Below, piece after piece: positions 37,714-46,344 of a stretch of 64,000 nucleotides of DNA; the first letter of the stretch is position 1; every line of letters begins with the position of its first letter. Below the pieces are notes generated by a model. It was given only the letters and a program-made list of their open reading frames with translations, ran no database searches and was not told where the DNA came from. A program made the position numbers and the translations under genes. Source of the stretch: Microbacterium sp. APC 3901 (lineage in GTDB: Bacteria; Actinomycetota; Actinomycetes; Actinomycetales; Microbacteriaceae); assembly GCF_030407765.1 (NCBI RefSeq), contig NZ_JASDCU010000011.1:89231-153230 (forward strand). The letters run 5' to 3'.

Positions 37714-38919
37714 TCACCGGCATCCGTACGCGGCGTCGATGTAGGACTGCGGCGGGTACCCGTAGGCCCAGACGCCGTTCGCGTCGTCGCTGAAGCCCAT
37801 GCTGATCGCCCAGGCGGTGGCCCACTTCTCTATGCTGTCCTGCGTCGACGAATCGTACATGTCCTCGCACTTCACGCTGATCGCATGGCCGACCTCATGG
37901 GCGACGAGAGCCTTGCTGCGTTCCGCGGGCCACTGCTCCGCGACCGAGTTCGAGAGTTCGATGACCGCGCGGTCGGGGTCGTCCCACCACCAGGTCGTGA
38001 GGCCTCCCATGCTGCCGTTGTAGCCCGCGTTGTTGACGACCTGATTCCAGTCGAACTCGAGCAGCACCTCGGGGGCGAGTGACCGAGCGAAGGCCTCGAT
38101 CTCCGTCCGAGCGGTCTGCAGCGGGCCTGCCTTCTCTGCGAGCTCGGCCTGTTCGGTCGCCACGACCTGCGCCGCTGCATCCTGCAGCGACACGAGTTTT
38201 TCGACCGCCGACGCGTCGAGGATCACCGTTCCGGATGCTCGTGACGCGGCATCGCGCAGTGCGATCACTGCATCGTTCTTCGCCGAGAGATGTGCGGACT
38301 CGAATGCCGGTGCGGCCTCGGACGCAGAGCGGATGACGGCTGCGCCGGCATCGGTCACCGTCGTGACGGCTGCGGTCAGCGGGGACGCCGCTCCTTCGAG
38401 GTCGGCCGCCCGATCGTCGAGATCGCGTGTCTGCGCTGCCAGTTCGCCGGACGCTGCGAAGAGTTCCCAGAAGGTCCCCGGCTTTGCTTCGGCGGCGGGC
38501 AGGTCCCGGGCGAGGAGGTCCTCCGCGGGGGTCACGACCTCACGGGCATCGGTGGTGGCGAGCGACAGCGCGTCTCGCGCTGCGGGCGTGACGAGCACGC
38601 CGGAGTCGGTCTGCAGGAGGAGATCCGCGTTGCCCAGGGTGGATGTGAGCGCGTCGAGCTCGTGTCGGAGCTCGGTTCCGGTGCTCGCTGTCGTGGCACG
38701 GCCGGCGTCGAACTCGGCGCGAGCCTCGTCGTAGCCGAGGCTCGAGGTTAGCTGGAGCACTCCGACCGCCATGGCGGCGAACACGACAGCGGCAGCGCTC
38801 AGAACCGGCCCGCGCCGTGGTCTGCGCTTTCTCGGTGCCGCTTCCCGCGCGCTGCCGAATCGCGGGGGGAGCGCGTGGTCTCCGATGGCGGTGGAAGCCA
38901 CGTCGACGGGTACAGACAT
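37714..38919 (-). CDS. Exported coiled-coil protein with HEVGH zincin-like domain
   Basis: A 401-residue protein of unknown function. After a basic N-terminus (RKRRPRR) comes one hydrophobic helix (about 39-60), so most of the chain should be outside the membrane. Residues about 62-280 are Ala/Leu/Asp/Glu-rich with coiled-coil character. The C-terminal 110 residues contain HEVGH at 341-345, followed by Glu364 in IEKWATAWA, 19 residues on, resembling the third ligand of gluzincins, and two cysteines (Cys351, Cys400) able to form a disulfide. The ATG (MSVPVDV) was chosen over longer readings that run into the terminator and tRNA. Metallopeptidase activity is inferred. Confidence 0.8.
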   Translation of the reverse strand: MSVPVDVASTAIGDHALPPRFGSAREAAPRKRRPRRGPVLSAAAVVFAAMAVGVLQLTSSLGYDEARAEFDAGRATTASTGTELRHELDALTSTLGNADLLLQTDSGVLVTPAARDALSLATTDAREVVTPAEDLLARDLPAAEAKPGTFWELFAASGELAAQTRDLDDRAADLEGAASPLTAAVTTVTDAGAAVIRSASEAAPAFESAHLSAKNDAVIALRDAASRASGTVILDASAVEKLVSLQDAAAQVVATEQAELAEKAGPLQTARTEIEAFARSLAPEVLLEFDWNQVVNNAGYNGSMGGLTTWWWDDPDRAVIELSNSVAEQWPAERSKALVAHEVGHAISVKCEDMYDSSTQDSIEKWATAWAISMGFSDDANGVWAYGYPPQSYIDAAYGCR

Positions 38920-39000
38920 GCGGTGGGGACCTCCGTGGGGAAACCGGCGTACCACGACTCTAATGAGTGCGCCGCGTCGGAGGAGAACTCCTGGAGAAGA

Positions 39001-39033
39001 ACCAAGGCCCCCGCTGATCGCGGGGGCCTTGGT
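39001..39033 (-). terminator. Intrinsic terminator after tRNA-Gly
   Basis: Perfect 14-bp stem (39001-39014 with 39020-39033) with a 5-nt loop, seven bases beyond the tRNA 3' end on the minus strand. Confidence 0.85.
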
Positions 39034-39039
39034 CGAGTG

Positions 39040-39110
39040 AGGGGCTGACGAGAATCGAACTCGCATCATCTGTTTGGAAGACAGAGGCTTTACCACTAAG
39101 CTACAGCCCC
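39040..39110 (-). tRNA. tRNA-Gly (anticodon UCC)
   Basis: A 71-nt tRNA on the minus strand. The acceptor stem GGGGCTG pairs with CAGCCCC, and the anticodon loop CTTCCAA carries TCC, decoding GGA. The T-arm GTTCGATTC is standard and the D-arm is short, as usual for tRNA-Gly. CCA is not encoded. TATGAT at 39155-39150 is a possible -10. Confidence 0.95.
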
Positions 39111-39160
39111 GTTGTCGGAGGGAGCCTCTCGGTTCGTGCCGACTCATCGATCATAGCGGA

Positions 39161-39189
39161 CTGACGAGGGTGCTCGTGTCCGTTAGACT
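39161..39189 (+). promoter_or_regulatory. tRNA-Pro promoter
   Basis: CTGACG (39161-39166), 17-bp spacer, TAGACT (39184-39189); near-consensus and about 30 bases before the tRNA. Confidence 0.65.
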
Positions 39190-39219
39190 CGGTGGGGCTG
39201 AATCTGCAAGCGGATTCCC

Positions 39220-39293
39220 CGGGGCGTAGCTCAGCTTGGTAGAGCGCCCGCTTTGGGAGCGGGAGGTCGCAGGTTCAACTCCTGTCGCCCCGA
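39220..39293 (+). tRNA. tRNA-Pro (anticodon UGG)
   Basis: A 74-nt tRNA. Acceptor stem CGGGGCG pairs with CGCCCCG, the anticodon arm CCCGC-TTTGGGA-GCGGG carries TGG, and the T-arm has GTTCAACTC. It decodes CCA and other proline codons. CCA is not encoded. It lies 62 bases upstream of trigger factor and may share a transcript with it. Confidence 0.95.
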
Positions 39294-39355
39294 CACGGCT
39301 TCAACGGCCTGACAGCCGCGATTCAGCGCGGAAATCACAAGGAGAGCACACCAGA

Positions 39356-40882
39356 ATGGCGAACAGCACCGTCGAGAAGCTGACCCCGACCCGGGTCAAG
39401 CTCAGCATCACGGTCACCCCGGACGACCTCAAGCCCAGCATCGCGCACGCCTACGAGCACATCGCTCAGGACGTGCAGATCCCCGGCTTCCGCAAGGGCA
39501 AGGTCCCCGCTCCGATCATCGACCAGCGCATCGGGCGCGGTGCGGTCATCGAGCACGCGGTCAACGAGGGCCTCGACAAGTTCTTCCGCGACGCGACCGT
39601 CGAGCACAAGCTCCGTGTCGTCGGGCGTCCGGCCGCAGACATCACGCAGTGGCCGAACGAGAAGGACTTCTCGGGCGACCTGCTCGTCGACATCGAGGTG
39701 GACGTCCGCCCCGAGATCGAGCTCCCGTCGTACGACGGCATCACGGTCACCGTCGACGCCGTCGAGGCTGACGACGCTGCGCTCGACGCCGAGCTCGAGA
39801 ACCTGCGCGCCCGCTTCGGCACGCTCGTTCCCGTCGACCGCCCGGCAGCGAAGGGTGACTTCGTCGAGCTCGACCTCGTCGCCACGATCGACGGCGCCGA
39901 GATCGACCGCGCAGAGGGCGTCTCGTACGAGGTCGGCTCGGGCGAGCTGCTCGAGGGCATCGACGACGCGATCGAGTCGCTCACCGCCGGTGAGGACACC
40001 ACGTTCCGCTCCGCACTCGTGGGCGGCGACCACGCCGGCTCCGAGGCCGAGGTCGCCGTGACCGTCAAGGCCGTCAAGGAGCGCGAGCTTCCCGAGGCTG
40101 ACGACGACTTCGCGCAGATCGCCAGCGAGTTCGACACGATCGCCGAGCTCCGCGCGAGCCTCGCCGAGCGCGTCTCGCAGCAGGGTGTGTTCGCGCAGGG
40201 CTCCGCAGCGCGCGACAAGCTCGTCGAGACGCTGCTCGAGCAGATCGACATCCCCGTACCGCCGAAGCTCATCGAGGATGAGGTGCACAACCACCTCGAG
40301 GGCGAGAACCGCCTCGAGGACGACGTGCACCGCGCCGAGGTGACCGAGGCCAGCGAGAAGCAGTTCCGCACGCAGGTGCTGCTCGACACGATCGCCGAGC
40401 AGGCAGACGTGCAGGTCTCGCAGGAGGAGCTCTCGCAGTACCTCATCCAGTCCGCATCGCAATACGGCATGGCTCCTCAGGAGTTCGTCGAGGCGCTGCA
40501 GTCGTCCAACCAGCTGCCCGCTCTCGTCGGCGAGGTCGCCCGTAACAAGGCCCTCGCGATCGCGCTCGGCAAGGTCAAGGTCGTCGACACCAACGGCAAG
40601 CCGGTCGACCTGTCCGACTTCGTCGTGACCGACGACGAGGCCGAGGCCGAGGCCGACGCCGCTGCCGACGAGAAGCCGGCCAAGAAGGCTCCGGCGAAGA
40701 AGGCGGCTGCGAAGAAGGCAGACGACGCGGACGCCGCTGAGAAGCCGGCCGCGAAGAAGCCTGCAGCCAAGAAGGCTCCGGCGAAGAAGGCCGACGACGC
40801 CGACGCTGCTGAGAAGCCGGCCGCGAAGAAGCCTGCAGCCAAGAAGGCTCCGGCCAAGAAGGCTGCCGACAAGGCCGAGTGA
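39356..40882 (+). CDS. tig: Trigger factor (ribosome-bound chaperone, peptidyl-prolyl isomerase)
   Basis: Trigger factor binds ribosomal protein L23 and shields nascent chains. The ribosome-docking signature is PGFRKGKVP near residue 43; a FKBP-type PPIase domain spans about 165-245 ([15 protein letters not shown]), followed by the helical arms. The 508-residue chain is longer than usual (about 430-450) because of a C-terminal tail of about 65 residues made of AAKK/APAKK repeats. AAGGAG lies 11 bases before the ATG. It precedes clpP1-clpP2, as is common. Confidence 0.96.
   Translation: MANSTVEKLTPTRVKLSITVTPDDLKPSIAHAYEHIAQDVQIPGFRKGKVPAPIIDQRIGRGAVIEHAVNEGLDKFFRDATVEHKLRVVGRPAADITQWPNEKDFSGDLLVDIEVDVRPEIELPSYDGITVTVDAVEADDAALDAELENLRARFGTLVPVDRPAAKGDFVELDLVATIDGAEIDRAEGVSYEVGSGELLEGIDDAIESLTAGEDTTFRSALVGGDHAGSEAEVAVTVKAVKERELPEADDDFAQIASEFDTIAELRASLAERVSQQGVFAQGSAARDKLVETLLEQIDIPVPPKLIEDEVHNHLEGENRLEDDVHRAEVTEASEKQFRTQVLLDTIAEQADVQVSQEELSQYLIQSASQYGMAPQEFVEALQSSNQLPALVGEVARNKALAIALGKVKVVDTNGKPVDLSDFVVTDDEAEAEADAAADEKPAKKAPAKKAAAKKADDADAAEKPAAKKPAAKKAPAKKADDADAAEKPAAKKPAAKKAPAKKAADKAE
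40721..40864 (+). repeat. 72-bp tandem repeat in the 3' end of tig
   Basis: Two copies of a 72-bp unit (40721-40792 and 40793-40864) encode two copies of a 24-residue block beginning [18 protein letters not shown]. Copies differ at only a few third-position bases. Confidence 0.9.
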
Positions 40883-40900
40883 TCGGACACGATCTCGATG

Positions 40901-40932
40901 AAAGGGGCGGATGCTGCGGCATCCGCCCCTTT
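40901..40932 (+). terminator. Intrinsic terminator after tig
   Basis: Perfect 14-bp stem (40901-40914 with 40919-40932) with a TGCG loop, 18 bases after the tig stop. Confidence 0.9.
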
Positions 40933-40967
40933 CTCGTGAAAGACGACATCCCGTGAGCGAGGACACG

Positions 40968-41462
40968 ATGAAGACCTGGGACGAACGCATCGATGAGGTG
41001 TGGAATGACGCGTCGGGCGAAGAGGTCGGCGACGACACCATCGCGCGGATCGACGCGCTGGCTGCAGAGCGGGGGATCGACGACGCGCGAGCGCAGTTCG
41101 AACGTGCCGGCGCGAGGGACTCCGCGGGCCGGCCGGCCGAGGCCGTGGAGCTCTACCGGCACGCTCTCGCTCTCGGACTGGACGACGAGCACCGCCCGCA
41201 GTGCGTGATCCAGCTGGCGAGCTCGCTGCGCAATCTCGGTGAGTTCGATGACGCGCTCTCCGTCATCCGCGCCGAGCAGGAGCTGTCGGCCGACGGACCC
41301 TACCGAGATGCCGTGGCGACGGTGCATGCGTTGATCCTGGCGAGTTCAGGCCGGCCGGCGCAGGGCCTCTCGGTCGCGCTGCTGGCACTCGTGCCGCATC
41401 TTCCGCGTTACCACCGCTCGATGACCGCATACGCGCATGAGATCGCCGAACTCGACGGCTGA
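40968..41462 (+). CDS. TPR-like cytoplasmic protein
   Basis: A 164-residue helical protein with tetratricopeptide-like pairs: SAGRPAEAVELYRHALALG, then QLASSLRNLGEFDDALSVIRAEQ and the final RYHRSMTAYAHEIAEL. Such repeats bind partner proteins. No catalytic domain is visible. Start ATG 40968 has GAGGA four bases upstream; GTG 40953 in frame is the alternative. It lies alone between the tig terminator and clpP1, so its link to the Clp system is only positional. Confidence 0.8.
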   Translation: MKTWDERIDEVWNDASGEEVGDDTIARIDALAAERGIDDARAQFERAGARDSAGRPAEAVELYRHALALGLDDEHRPQCVIQLASSLRNLGEFDDALSVIRAEQELSADGPYRDAVATVHALILASSGRPAQGLSVALLALVPHLPRYHRSMTAYAHEIAELDG

Positions 41463-41543
41463 TATGCCGACGGCGAACACGGCCTGAGCGCCGCGTTGTC
41501 GCCGGTAGATTCGAATCACTGAAACACGGAATCAGGAGCTGAC

Positions 41544-42140
41544 ATGGCTGCAGAACCCCTCCTCGCTACGAGCGTCTTCGACAGGCTGTTGAAAGACCGC
41601 ATCATCTGGCTGGGATCGGAGGTGCGCGACGAGAACGCCAATGAGATCTGCGCGAAGATCCTCCTTCTCGCCGCCGAGGACTCCGAGAAGGACATCTACC
41701 TCTACATCAACTCGCCTGGCGGATCCATCACCGCGGGCATGGCGATCTACGACACGATGCAGTTCGTCCCGAACGACATCGTCACCGTGGGAATCGGCAT
41801 GGCCGCATCGATGGGTCAGCTGCTGCTGACGGCCGGCACCAAGGGCAAGCGCTACATCACCCCGAACGCTCGGGTGCTGCTGCACCAGCCGCACGGTGGC
41901 TTCGGTGGCACGTCGAGCGACATCCAGACGCAGGCGCAGCTCATCACCTCGATGAAGAACCGCCTCGCCGAGATCACCGCCGCGCAGACCGGCAAGTCGG
42001 TCGAGCAGATCAACGCAGACGGTGACCGCGACCGCTGGTTCACCGCTGACGAGGCGCTCGAGTACGGCTTCGTCGACCACATCCGCGACTCGGCCACCGA
42101 CGTCGTCGGCGGCGGCGGAACCGACCAGGACAGCAAGTAA
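41544..42140 (+). CDS. clpP1: ATP-dependent Clp protease proteolytic subunit 1
   Basis: A 198-residue ClpP serine peptidase. Ser89 in GMAASMG and His114 in LHQPHGG are catalytic; [12 protein letters not shown] is the oxyanion strand. In actinobacteria ClpP1 and ClpP2 form a mixed double-ring with ClpX or ClpC. CAGGAG lies a few bases before the ATG, and TAGATT about 35 bases upstream is a possible -10. clpP2 follows after 20 bases. Confidence 0.96.
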   Translation: MAAEPLLATSVFDRLLKDRIIWLGSEVRDENANEICAKILLLAAEDSEKDIYLYINSPGGSITAGMAIYDTMQFVPNDIVTVGIGMAASMGQLLLTAGTKGKRYITPNARVLLHQPHGGFGGTSSDIQTQAQLITSMKNRLAEITAAQTGKSVEQINADGDRDRWFTADEALEYGFVDHIRDSATDVVGGGGTDQDSK

Positions 42141-42160
42141 CGGAAAGCGAAAGGACTCTC

Positions 42161-42802
42161 ATGTACACACCCACCTTCCGCGCTGCCGGTGACCTGCCCT
42201 CCAGCCGCTACGTGCTCCCTCAGTTCGAGGAGCGCACCGCCTATGGCTTCAAGCGCCAGGACCCGTACAACAAGCTGTTCGAAGATCGCGTGATCTTCCT
42301 CGGCGTCCAGGTCGACGATGCGTCGGCCGACGACGTGATGGCGCAGCTGCTCGTGCTCGAGAGCCAGGATTCCGAGCGCGACATCACCATGTACATCAAC
42401 TCGCCCGGTGGTTCCTTCACCGCGATGACGGCGATCTACGACACGATGCAGTACGTCGCGCCGCAGATCCAGACCGTCGTGCTCGGCCAGGCGGCATCCG
42501 CTGCCTCCGTGCTGCTCGCTGCCGGCCACCCCGGCAAGCGTCTCGCTCTGCCCAACGCCCGTGTGCTGATGCACCAGCCGGCCATGGGCGAGGCAGGACA
42601 CGGTCAGGCGTCCGACATCGAGATCCAGGCGGCGGAGATCCTCCGCATGCGCACCTGGCTCGAGGAGGCCATGGCCCGCCACACCGGCAAGCCGGTGGAG
42701 CAGGTCAACCGTGACATCGACCGAGACAAGATCCTGTCCGCCGCCGAGGCGCTGGACTACGGCCTCGTCGACCAGGTGCTCACGTCGCGCAAGCGCATGT
42801 AA
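42161..42802 (+). CDS. clpP2: ATP-dependent Clp protease proteolytic subunit 2
   Basis: A 213-residue second ClpP, with catalytic Ser113 in GQAASAAS and His138 in LMHQPAMG. The N-terminus is longer than that of ClpP1 ([17 protein letters not shown]), as in other actinobacterial ClpP2. It probably forms mixed tetradecamers with ClpP1. AAAGGA before the ATG serves as the ribosome site. A terminator follows; clpX is separated from it by the deo genes. Confidence 0.96.
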   Translation: MYTPTFRAAGDLPSSRYVLPQFEERTAYGFKRQDPYNKLFEDRVIFLGVQVDDASADDVMAQLLVLESQDSERDITMYINSPGGSFTAMTAIYDTMQYVAPQIQTVVLGQAASAASVLLAAGHPGKRLALPNARVLMHQPAMGEAGHGQASDIEIQAAEILRMRTWLEEAMARHTGKPVEQVNRDIDRDKILSAAEALDYGLVDQVLTSRKRM

Positions 42803-42816
42803 GCACCTCTCTGCGA

Positions 42817-42850
42817 AAAGGACGTCGACCCCTCGGGGTCGGCGTCCTTT
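42817..42850 (+). terminator. Intrinsic terminator after clpP2
   Basis: Stem 42817-42831 with 42836-42850 (one G-U pair) around CTCG, 14 bases after the clpP2 stop. Confidence 0.8.
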
Positions 42851-42887
42851 CGTCGTCTCCGGCGAATGTGCGACGAACGCCGGTAAT

Positions 42888-42903
42888 CTGCTCATATGAG
42901 CAG
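42888..42903. promoter_or_regulatory. Perfect 16-bp palindromic operator of the deo cluster
   Basis: CTGCTCATATGAGCAG overlaps the -10-like TAATCT (42884-42889), about 55 bases before the regulator ATG. It is well placed for autorepression by the adjacent SorC/DeoR-type protein. Confidence 0.65.
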
Positions 42904-42956
42904 GTGGATGCGCGAACGGTGCTACGGACGTAAGCTGGGTGAGGAAGGAGGATGCC

Positions 42957-43892
42957 ATGGAAGAAGAACTGATCATGGTCCGCGTCGCCGAGCTGTACTA
43001 CGACGAGGACAAGACGCAGGACGAGATCGGCGCCCTCCTCAAGCTCTCCCGCTGGAAGGTGGGGCGACTTCTCACACAGGCCCGAGAGCGTGGCATCGTG
43101 CGGATCGAGATCGTGCATCCGCGTGCGCGCCGACTCGGACTCGAGCGCCAGCTCGTGGAACGTCATGGACTCACGGCCGCGGTGGTCGTTCCCTCCCCGG
43201 ACGGTGATGACGGAACACTCGAGCGCGTCGCACAGGCCGCCGCCGACTACCTCACCGCCATGCGGCCTGTGCCGCGCACCCTCGGCGTCAGCTGGGGGCG
43301 CACGCTGCGTGCTGTGGCCGAATCGCTGCCGGACGGCTGGGCGACCGGCGTCACGGTCGTGCAGCTCAACGGAGGAGTGAGCCTCAACCGGCGCTCCGGC
43401 GGAGCCGCAGGTCTCGCCGTGACGATCGCCCAGCGGGCATCCGGACACGTGTCCCTCCTTCCGAGCCCGGCGATCCTCGAGCGGGTCGAGACCAAGCAGG
43501 CGATCGAAGCCGACCGCACCGTCGCGGCCGTCCTCGTCGAAGCAGCCGAGGCGCAGGCGTTCCTGTTCACCGCCGGTCCGTGCGATGCGACGTCCGCGCA
43601 CGTCGAGAACGGGTACCTGTCGGCATCCGATGTCGAGGAGCTCGCTCGCCGAGGCGCGGTGGGCGATGTCCTGGGCCGCTACATCGACGCCGACGGCAAC
43701 ATCGTCGACCCGCAGCTCGATGCCCGGACGGTCGGAGTCGACCTCGGGCGCCTGCGCGCGGCCAAGCGCTCCATCTTCGTCACCGCCGGTGACGCCAAGC
43801 ATGACATCGCGCGCACAGTCGTCACCAGCGGCCTGTGCAGCGTTCTGGTGACAGATGAGACCACAGCACGAGCATTGTTGGAGGAACGATGA
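42957..43892 (+). CDS. SorC/DeoR-type sugar-binding transcriptional regulator
   Basis: A 311-residue regulator. The N-terminal helix-turn-helix is in YDEDKTQDEIGALLKLSRWKVGRLL; the rest matches the SorC family sugar-phosphate-binding domain (TLGVSWGRTLRAVAESLP, VVQLNGGVS). Members include B. subtilis DeoR, which senses deoxyribose 5-phosphate. Coupling to deoC by an ATGA overlap supports that ligand. AAGGAGG sits five bases before the ATG. Confidence 0.9.
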   Translation: MEEELIMVRVAELYYDEDKTQDEIGALLKLSRWKVGRLLTQARERGIVRIEIVHPRARRLGLERQLVERHGLTAAVVVPSPDGDDGTLERVAQAAADYLTAMRPVPRTLGVSWGRTLRAVAESLPDGWATGVTVVQLNGGVSLNRRSGGAAGLAVTIAQRASGHVSLLPSPAILERVETKQAIEADRTVAAVLVEAAEAQAFLFTAGPCDATSAHVENGYLSASDVEELARRGAVGDVLGRYIDADGNIVDPQLDARTVGVDLGRLRAAKRSIFVTAGDAKHDIARTVVTSGLCSVLVTDETTARALLEER

Positions 43893-44890
43893 CGACCCAA
43901 GAACTCAGCCGCAGGACGGCGGTGGACGTTCTCGGCGGTGAGCCGGATGACGCCACACTCCGCCGTTTCCTGCACGGACTCCCCGGCGTCGATGCCGTCG
44001 GCCTCGAGCAGCGCGCTGCCGGGCTCGGCACGCGGTCGATCAAGACGACGTCGAAGGCCTGGGCACTCGACACGATCATCAAGCTGATCGACCTCACGAC
44101 CCTCGAAGGCTCCGACACCCCGGGCAAGGTGCGGTCGCTCGTCGCCAAGGCCAAGAACCCGGATGCCGCTGATCCGTCGACTCCGAAGGTAGCCGCGGTG
44201 TGCGTGTACGGCGACATGGTGGGCGACGCGGTCGAGGCGCTCGGTGCGCTGCACGGTGACCCCGACGACGGACTGATCTCGGTCGCAGCCGTCGCCACGG
44301 CCTTCCCCAGCGGTCGGTCGTCGCTGGCGATCAAGCTCGCCGACACCGCCGAAGCAGTCGCTGCGGGAGCTGATGAGATCGACATGGTGATCGACCGAGG
44401 CGCGTTCCTCTCCGGCCGATACGGGCTGGTCTACGACCAGATCGCCCAGGTCAAGGAAGCCTGTCGTCGGGCGGACGGCTCGTACGCTTCGCTCAAGGTG
44501 ATCCTCGAGACCGGCGAGCTGAACACCTACGACAATATCAAGCGCGCGTCGTGGCTCGGCATCCTCGCGGGTGGCGATTTCATCAAGACGTCCACCGGCA
44601 AGGTGCAGCCGGCAGCGACGCTGCCCACCACTCTCCTCATGCTCGAGACGGTGCGCGACTGGCACCGGGGCACGGGCGAGCGCATCGGCGTGAAGCCCGC
44701 AGGCGGCATCCGTGCGTCCAAGGACGCGGTGAAGTACCTCGTCACGGTCGCCGAGACCGTGGGGGAGGAGTGGCTGCAGCCGCACCTCTTCCGCTTCGGC
44801 GCCTCGAGCCTGTTGAACGACGTGCTTCTGCAGCGTCAGAAGCTCACCACCGGCCACTACTCCGGCCCCGACTACGTCACGATCGACTAG
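43889..44890 (+). CDS. deoC: Deoxyribose-phosphate aldolase
   Basis: DeoC splits 2-deoxyribose 5-phosphate into acetaldehyde and glyceraldehyde 3-phosphate, the last step of deoxynucleoside catabolism. The 333-residue length is the longer form. The Schiff-base lysine lies in GGDFIKTSTGK, and the second lysine in GVKPAGGIR. CVYGDMVGDAVEAL and DEIDMVIDRGAFLSG are also conserved. It is coupled to the regulator and followed after 11 bases by an aldehyde dehydrogenase that can remove acetaldehyde. Confidence 0.97.
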   Translation: MTTQELSRRTAVDVLGGEPDDATLRRFLHGLPGVDAVGLEQRAAGLGTRSIKTTSKAWALDTIIKLIDLTTLEGSDTPGKVRSLVAKAKNPDAADPSTPKVAAVCVYGDMVGDAVEALGALHGDPDDGLISVAAVATAFPSGRSSLAIKLADTAEAVAAGADEIDMVIDRGAFLSGRYGLVYDQIAQVKEACRRADGSYASLKVILETGELNTYDNIKRASWLGILAGGDFIKTSTGKVQPAATLPTTLLMLETVRDWHRGTGERIGVKPAGGIRASKDAVKYLVTVAETVGEEWLQPHLFRFGASSLLNDVLLQRQKLTTGHYSGPDYVTID

Positions 44891-44901
44891 GAGCCCCGCA
44901 T

Positions 44902-46344
44902 ATGTCATTCCTGGAATACGCTCCGGCCCCGGAGTCCAAGGCGGTCCTGAACCTCAAGGACAGCTACGGCCTGTTCATCGACGGCGAGTTCGTCGACGGC
45001 TCGGGTGCGAGCTTCGCGACGATCTCGCCGGCCGATGAGAGCCACATCGCTGAGATCGCCTCGGCGAACGAGCAGGACATCGACCGGGCGGTCGCCGCTG
45101 CGCGTCGTGCCTACGACAAGACCTGGTCGAAGATGAGCGGCCGCGACCGGGGCAAGTACCTGTTCCGCATCGCCCGACTCGTGCAGGAGCGGGCTCGTGA
45201 GCTCGCCGTCGCCGAGAGTCTCGACAACGGCAAGCCGATCAAGGAGAGCCGAGACGTCGACGTCCCGCTGGTCGCATCCTGGTTCTTCTACTACGCGGGG
45301 TGGGCCGACAAGCTCGACTACGCCGGCCTCGGCGCGAACCCGCGGGCGCTCGGCGTCGCGGGGCAGATCATCCCCTGGAACTTCCCGCTGCTGATGCTCG
45401 CGTGGAAGCTCGCTCCCGCTCTGGCAGCCGGCAACACCGTGGTGCTCAAGCCGGCGGAGACCACGCCGCTGACGGCGCTCATCTTCGCCGAGATCCTGCA
45501 GCAGGCCGACCTTCCGGCGGGCGTCGTCAACATCGTGACGGGTGCCGGCGCCTCCGGTGCCGCTCTCGTTCGCCACCCCGATGTCGACAAGGTCGCGTTC
45601 ACCGGTTCGACCGGTGTCGGCCGCGACATCGCCAGGGCCGTCGCCGGAACCGACAAGAAGGTGACGCTCGAGCTGGGCGGCAAGGCCGCGAACATCGTGT
45701 TCGACGACGCGCCGATCGATCAGGCCATCGAGGGCATCGTCAACGGCATCTTCTTCAACCAGGGCCACGTCTGCTGCGCAGGCAGCCGCCTGCTCGTGCA
45801 GGAGTCGATCCACGACGAGGTCATCGACCGACTGAAGAACCGTCTGTCGACCCTGCGCCTCGGCGACCCGCTCGACAAGAACACCGACATCGGTGCGATC
45901 AACTCGGCCGCTCAGCTGGCCCGCATCCGCGAGCTCAGCGACATCGGCGAGGCCGAGGGCGCCGAGCGCTGGACCGCGGACTGCGCGATCCCCGACAAGG
46001 GCTTCTGGTTCGCTCCGACTATCTTCACGGGTGTCGAGGCGTCGCACCGGATCGCTCGCGACGAGGTGTTCGGCCCGGTGCTCTCGGTGCTCACGTTCCG
46101 CACTCCGGCCGAGGCGATCGCGAAGGCGAACAACACGCCGTACGGTCTGTCCGCCGGTATCTGGTCGGAAAAGGGATCACGCATCCTCGCCGTCGCTGAC
46201 CGCCTTCGGGCGGGCGTCATCTGGGCGAACACCTTCAACCGATTCGACCCGTCGAGCCCGTTCGGCGGATACAAGGAGTCCGGGTACGGCCGCGAAGGCG
46301 GACGCCAGGGTCTCACCGCCTACCTGAAGGGGGCATCCGCATGA
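44902..46344 (+). CDS. Aldehyde dehydrogenase, catalytic partner
   Basis: A 480-residue NAD(P)-dependent aldehyde dehydrogenase. The N-terminal IIPWNFPLLMLAWKLAPALAAGNTVVLKPAE binds the cofactor, ELGGKAANIVF carries the general base, and the nucleophile is Cys291 in NQGHVCC. The usual GQ before the cysteine is GH. In this context acetaldehyde from DeoC is the likely substrate, giving acetate. GGAG precedes the ATG. The stop overlaps the next gene, a shorter homologue without the active site, by ATGA. Confidence 0.93.
   Translation: MSFLEYAPAPESKAVLNLKDSYGLFIDGEFVDGSGASFATISPADESHIAEIASANEQDIDRAVAAARRAYDKTWSKMSGRDRGKYLFRIARLVQERARELAVAESLDNGKPIKESRDVDVPLVASWFFYYAGWADKLDYAGLGANPRALGVAGQIIPWNFPLLMLAWKLAPALAAGNTVVLKPAETTPLTALIFAEILQQADLPAGVVNIVTGAGASGAALVRHPDVDKVAFTGSTGVGRDIARAVAGTDKKVTLELGGKAANIVFDDAPIDQAIEGIVNGIFFNQGHVCCAGSRLLVQESIHDEVIDRLKNRLSTLRLGDPLDKNTDIGAINSAAQLARIRELSDIGEAEGAERWTADCAIPDKGFWFAPTIFTGVEASHRIARDEVFGPVLSVLTFRTPAEAIAKANNTPYGLSAGIWSEKGSRILAVADRLRAGVIWANTFNRFDPSSPFGGYKESGYGREGGRQGLTAYLKGASA

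Noticed and set aside
40721..40864. Short tandem repeat considered as a CRISPR-like or mobile repeat.
   Set aside because: It is contiguous, in frame, inside tig and has no spacers; a coding repeat.
39335..41041. A 568-codon open frame antisense to tig.
   Set aside because: Contains repeats that are only the reverse image of the Lys/Ala tail; no start context or domain.
42896..43207. An ATG six bases after TAATCT that could start a leaderless 103-codon frame before the SorC-type regulator.
   Set aside because: The frame is out of phase with the regulator and yields an Arg-rich product; the regulator has a good AAGGAGG site and known domain, and the ATG is simply the centre of the palindrome.
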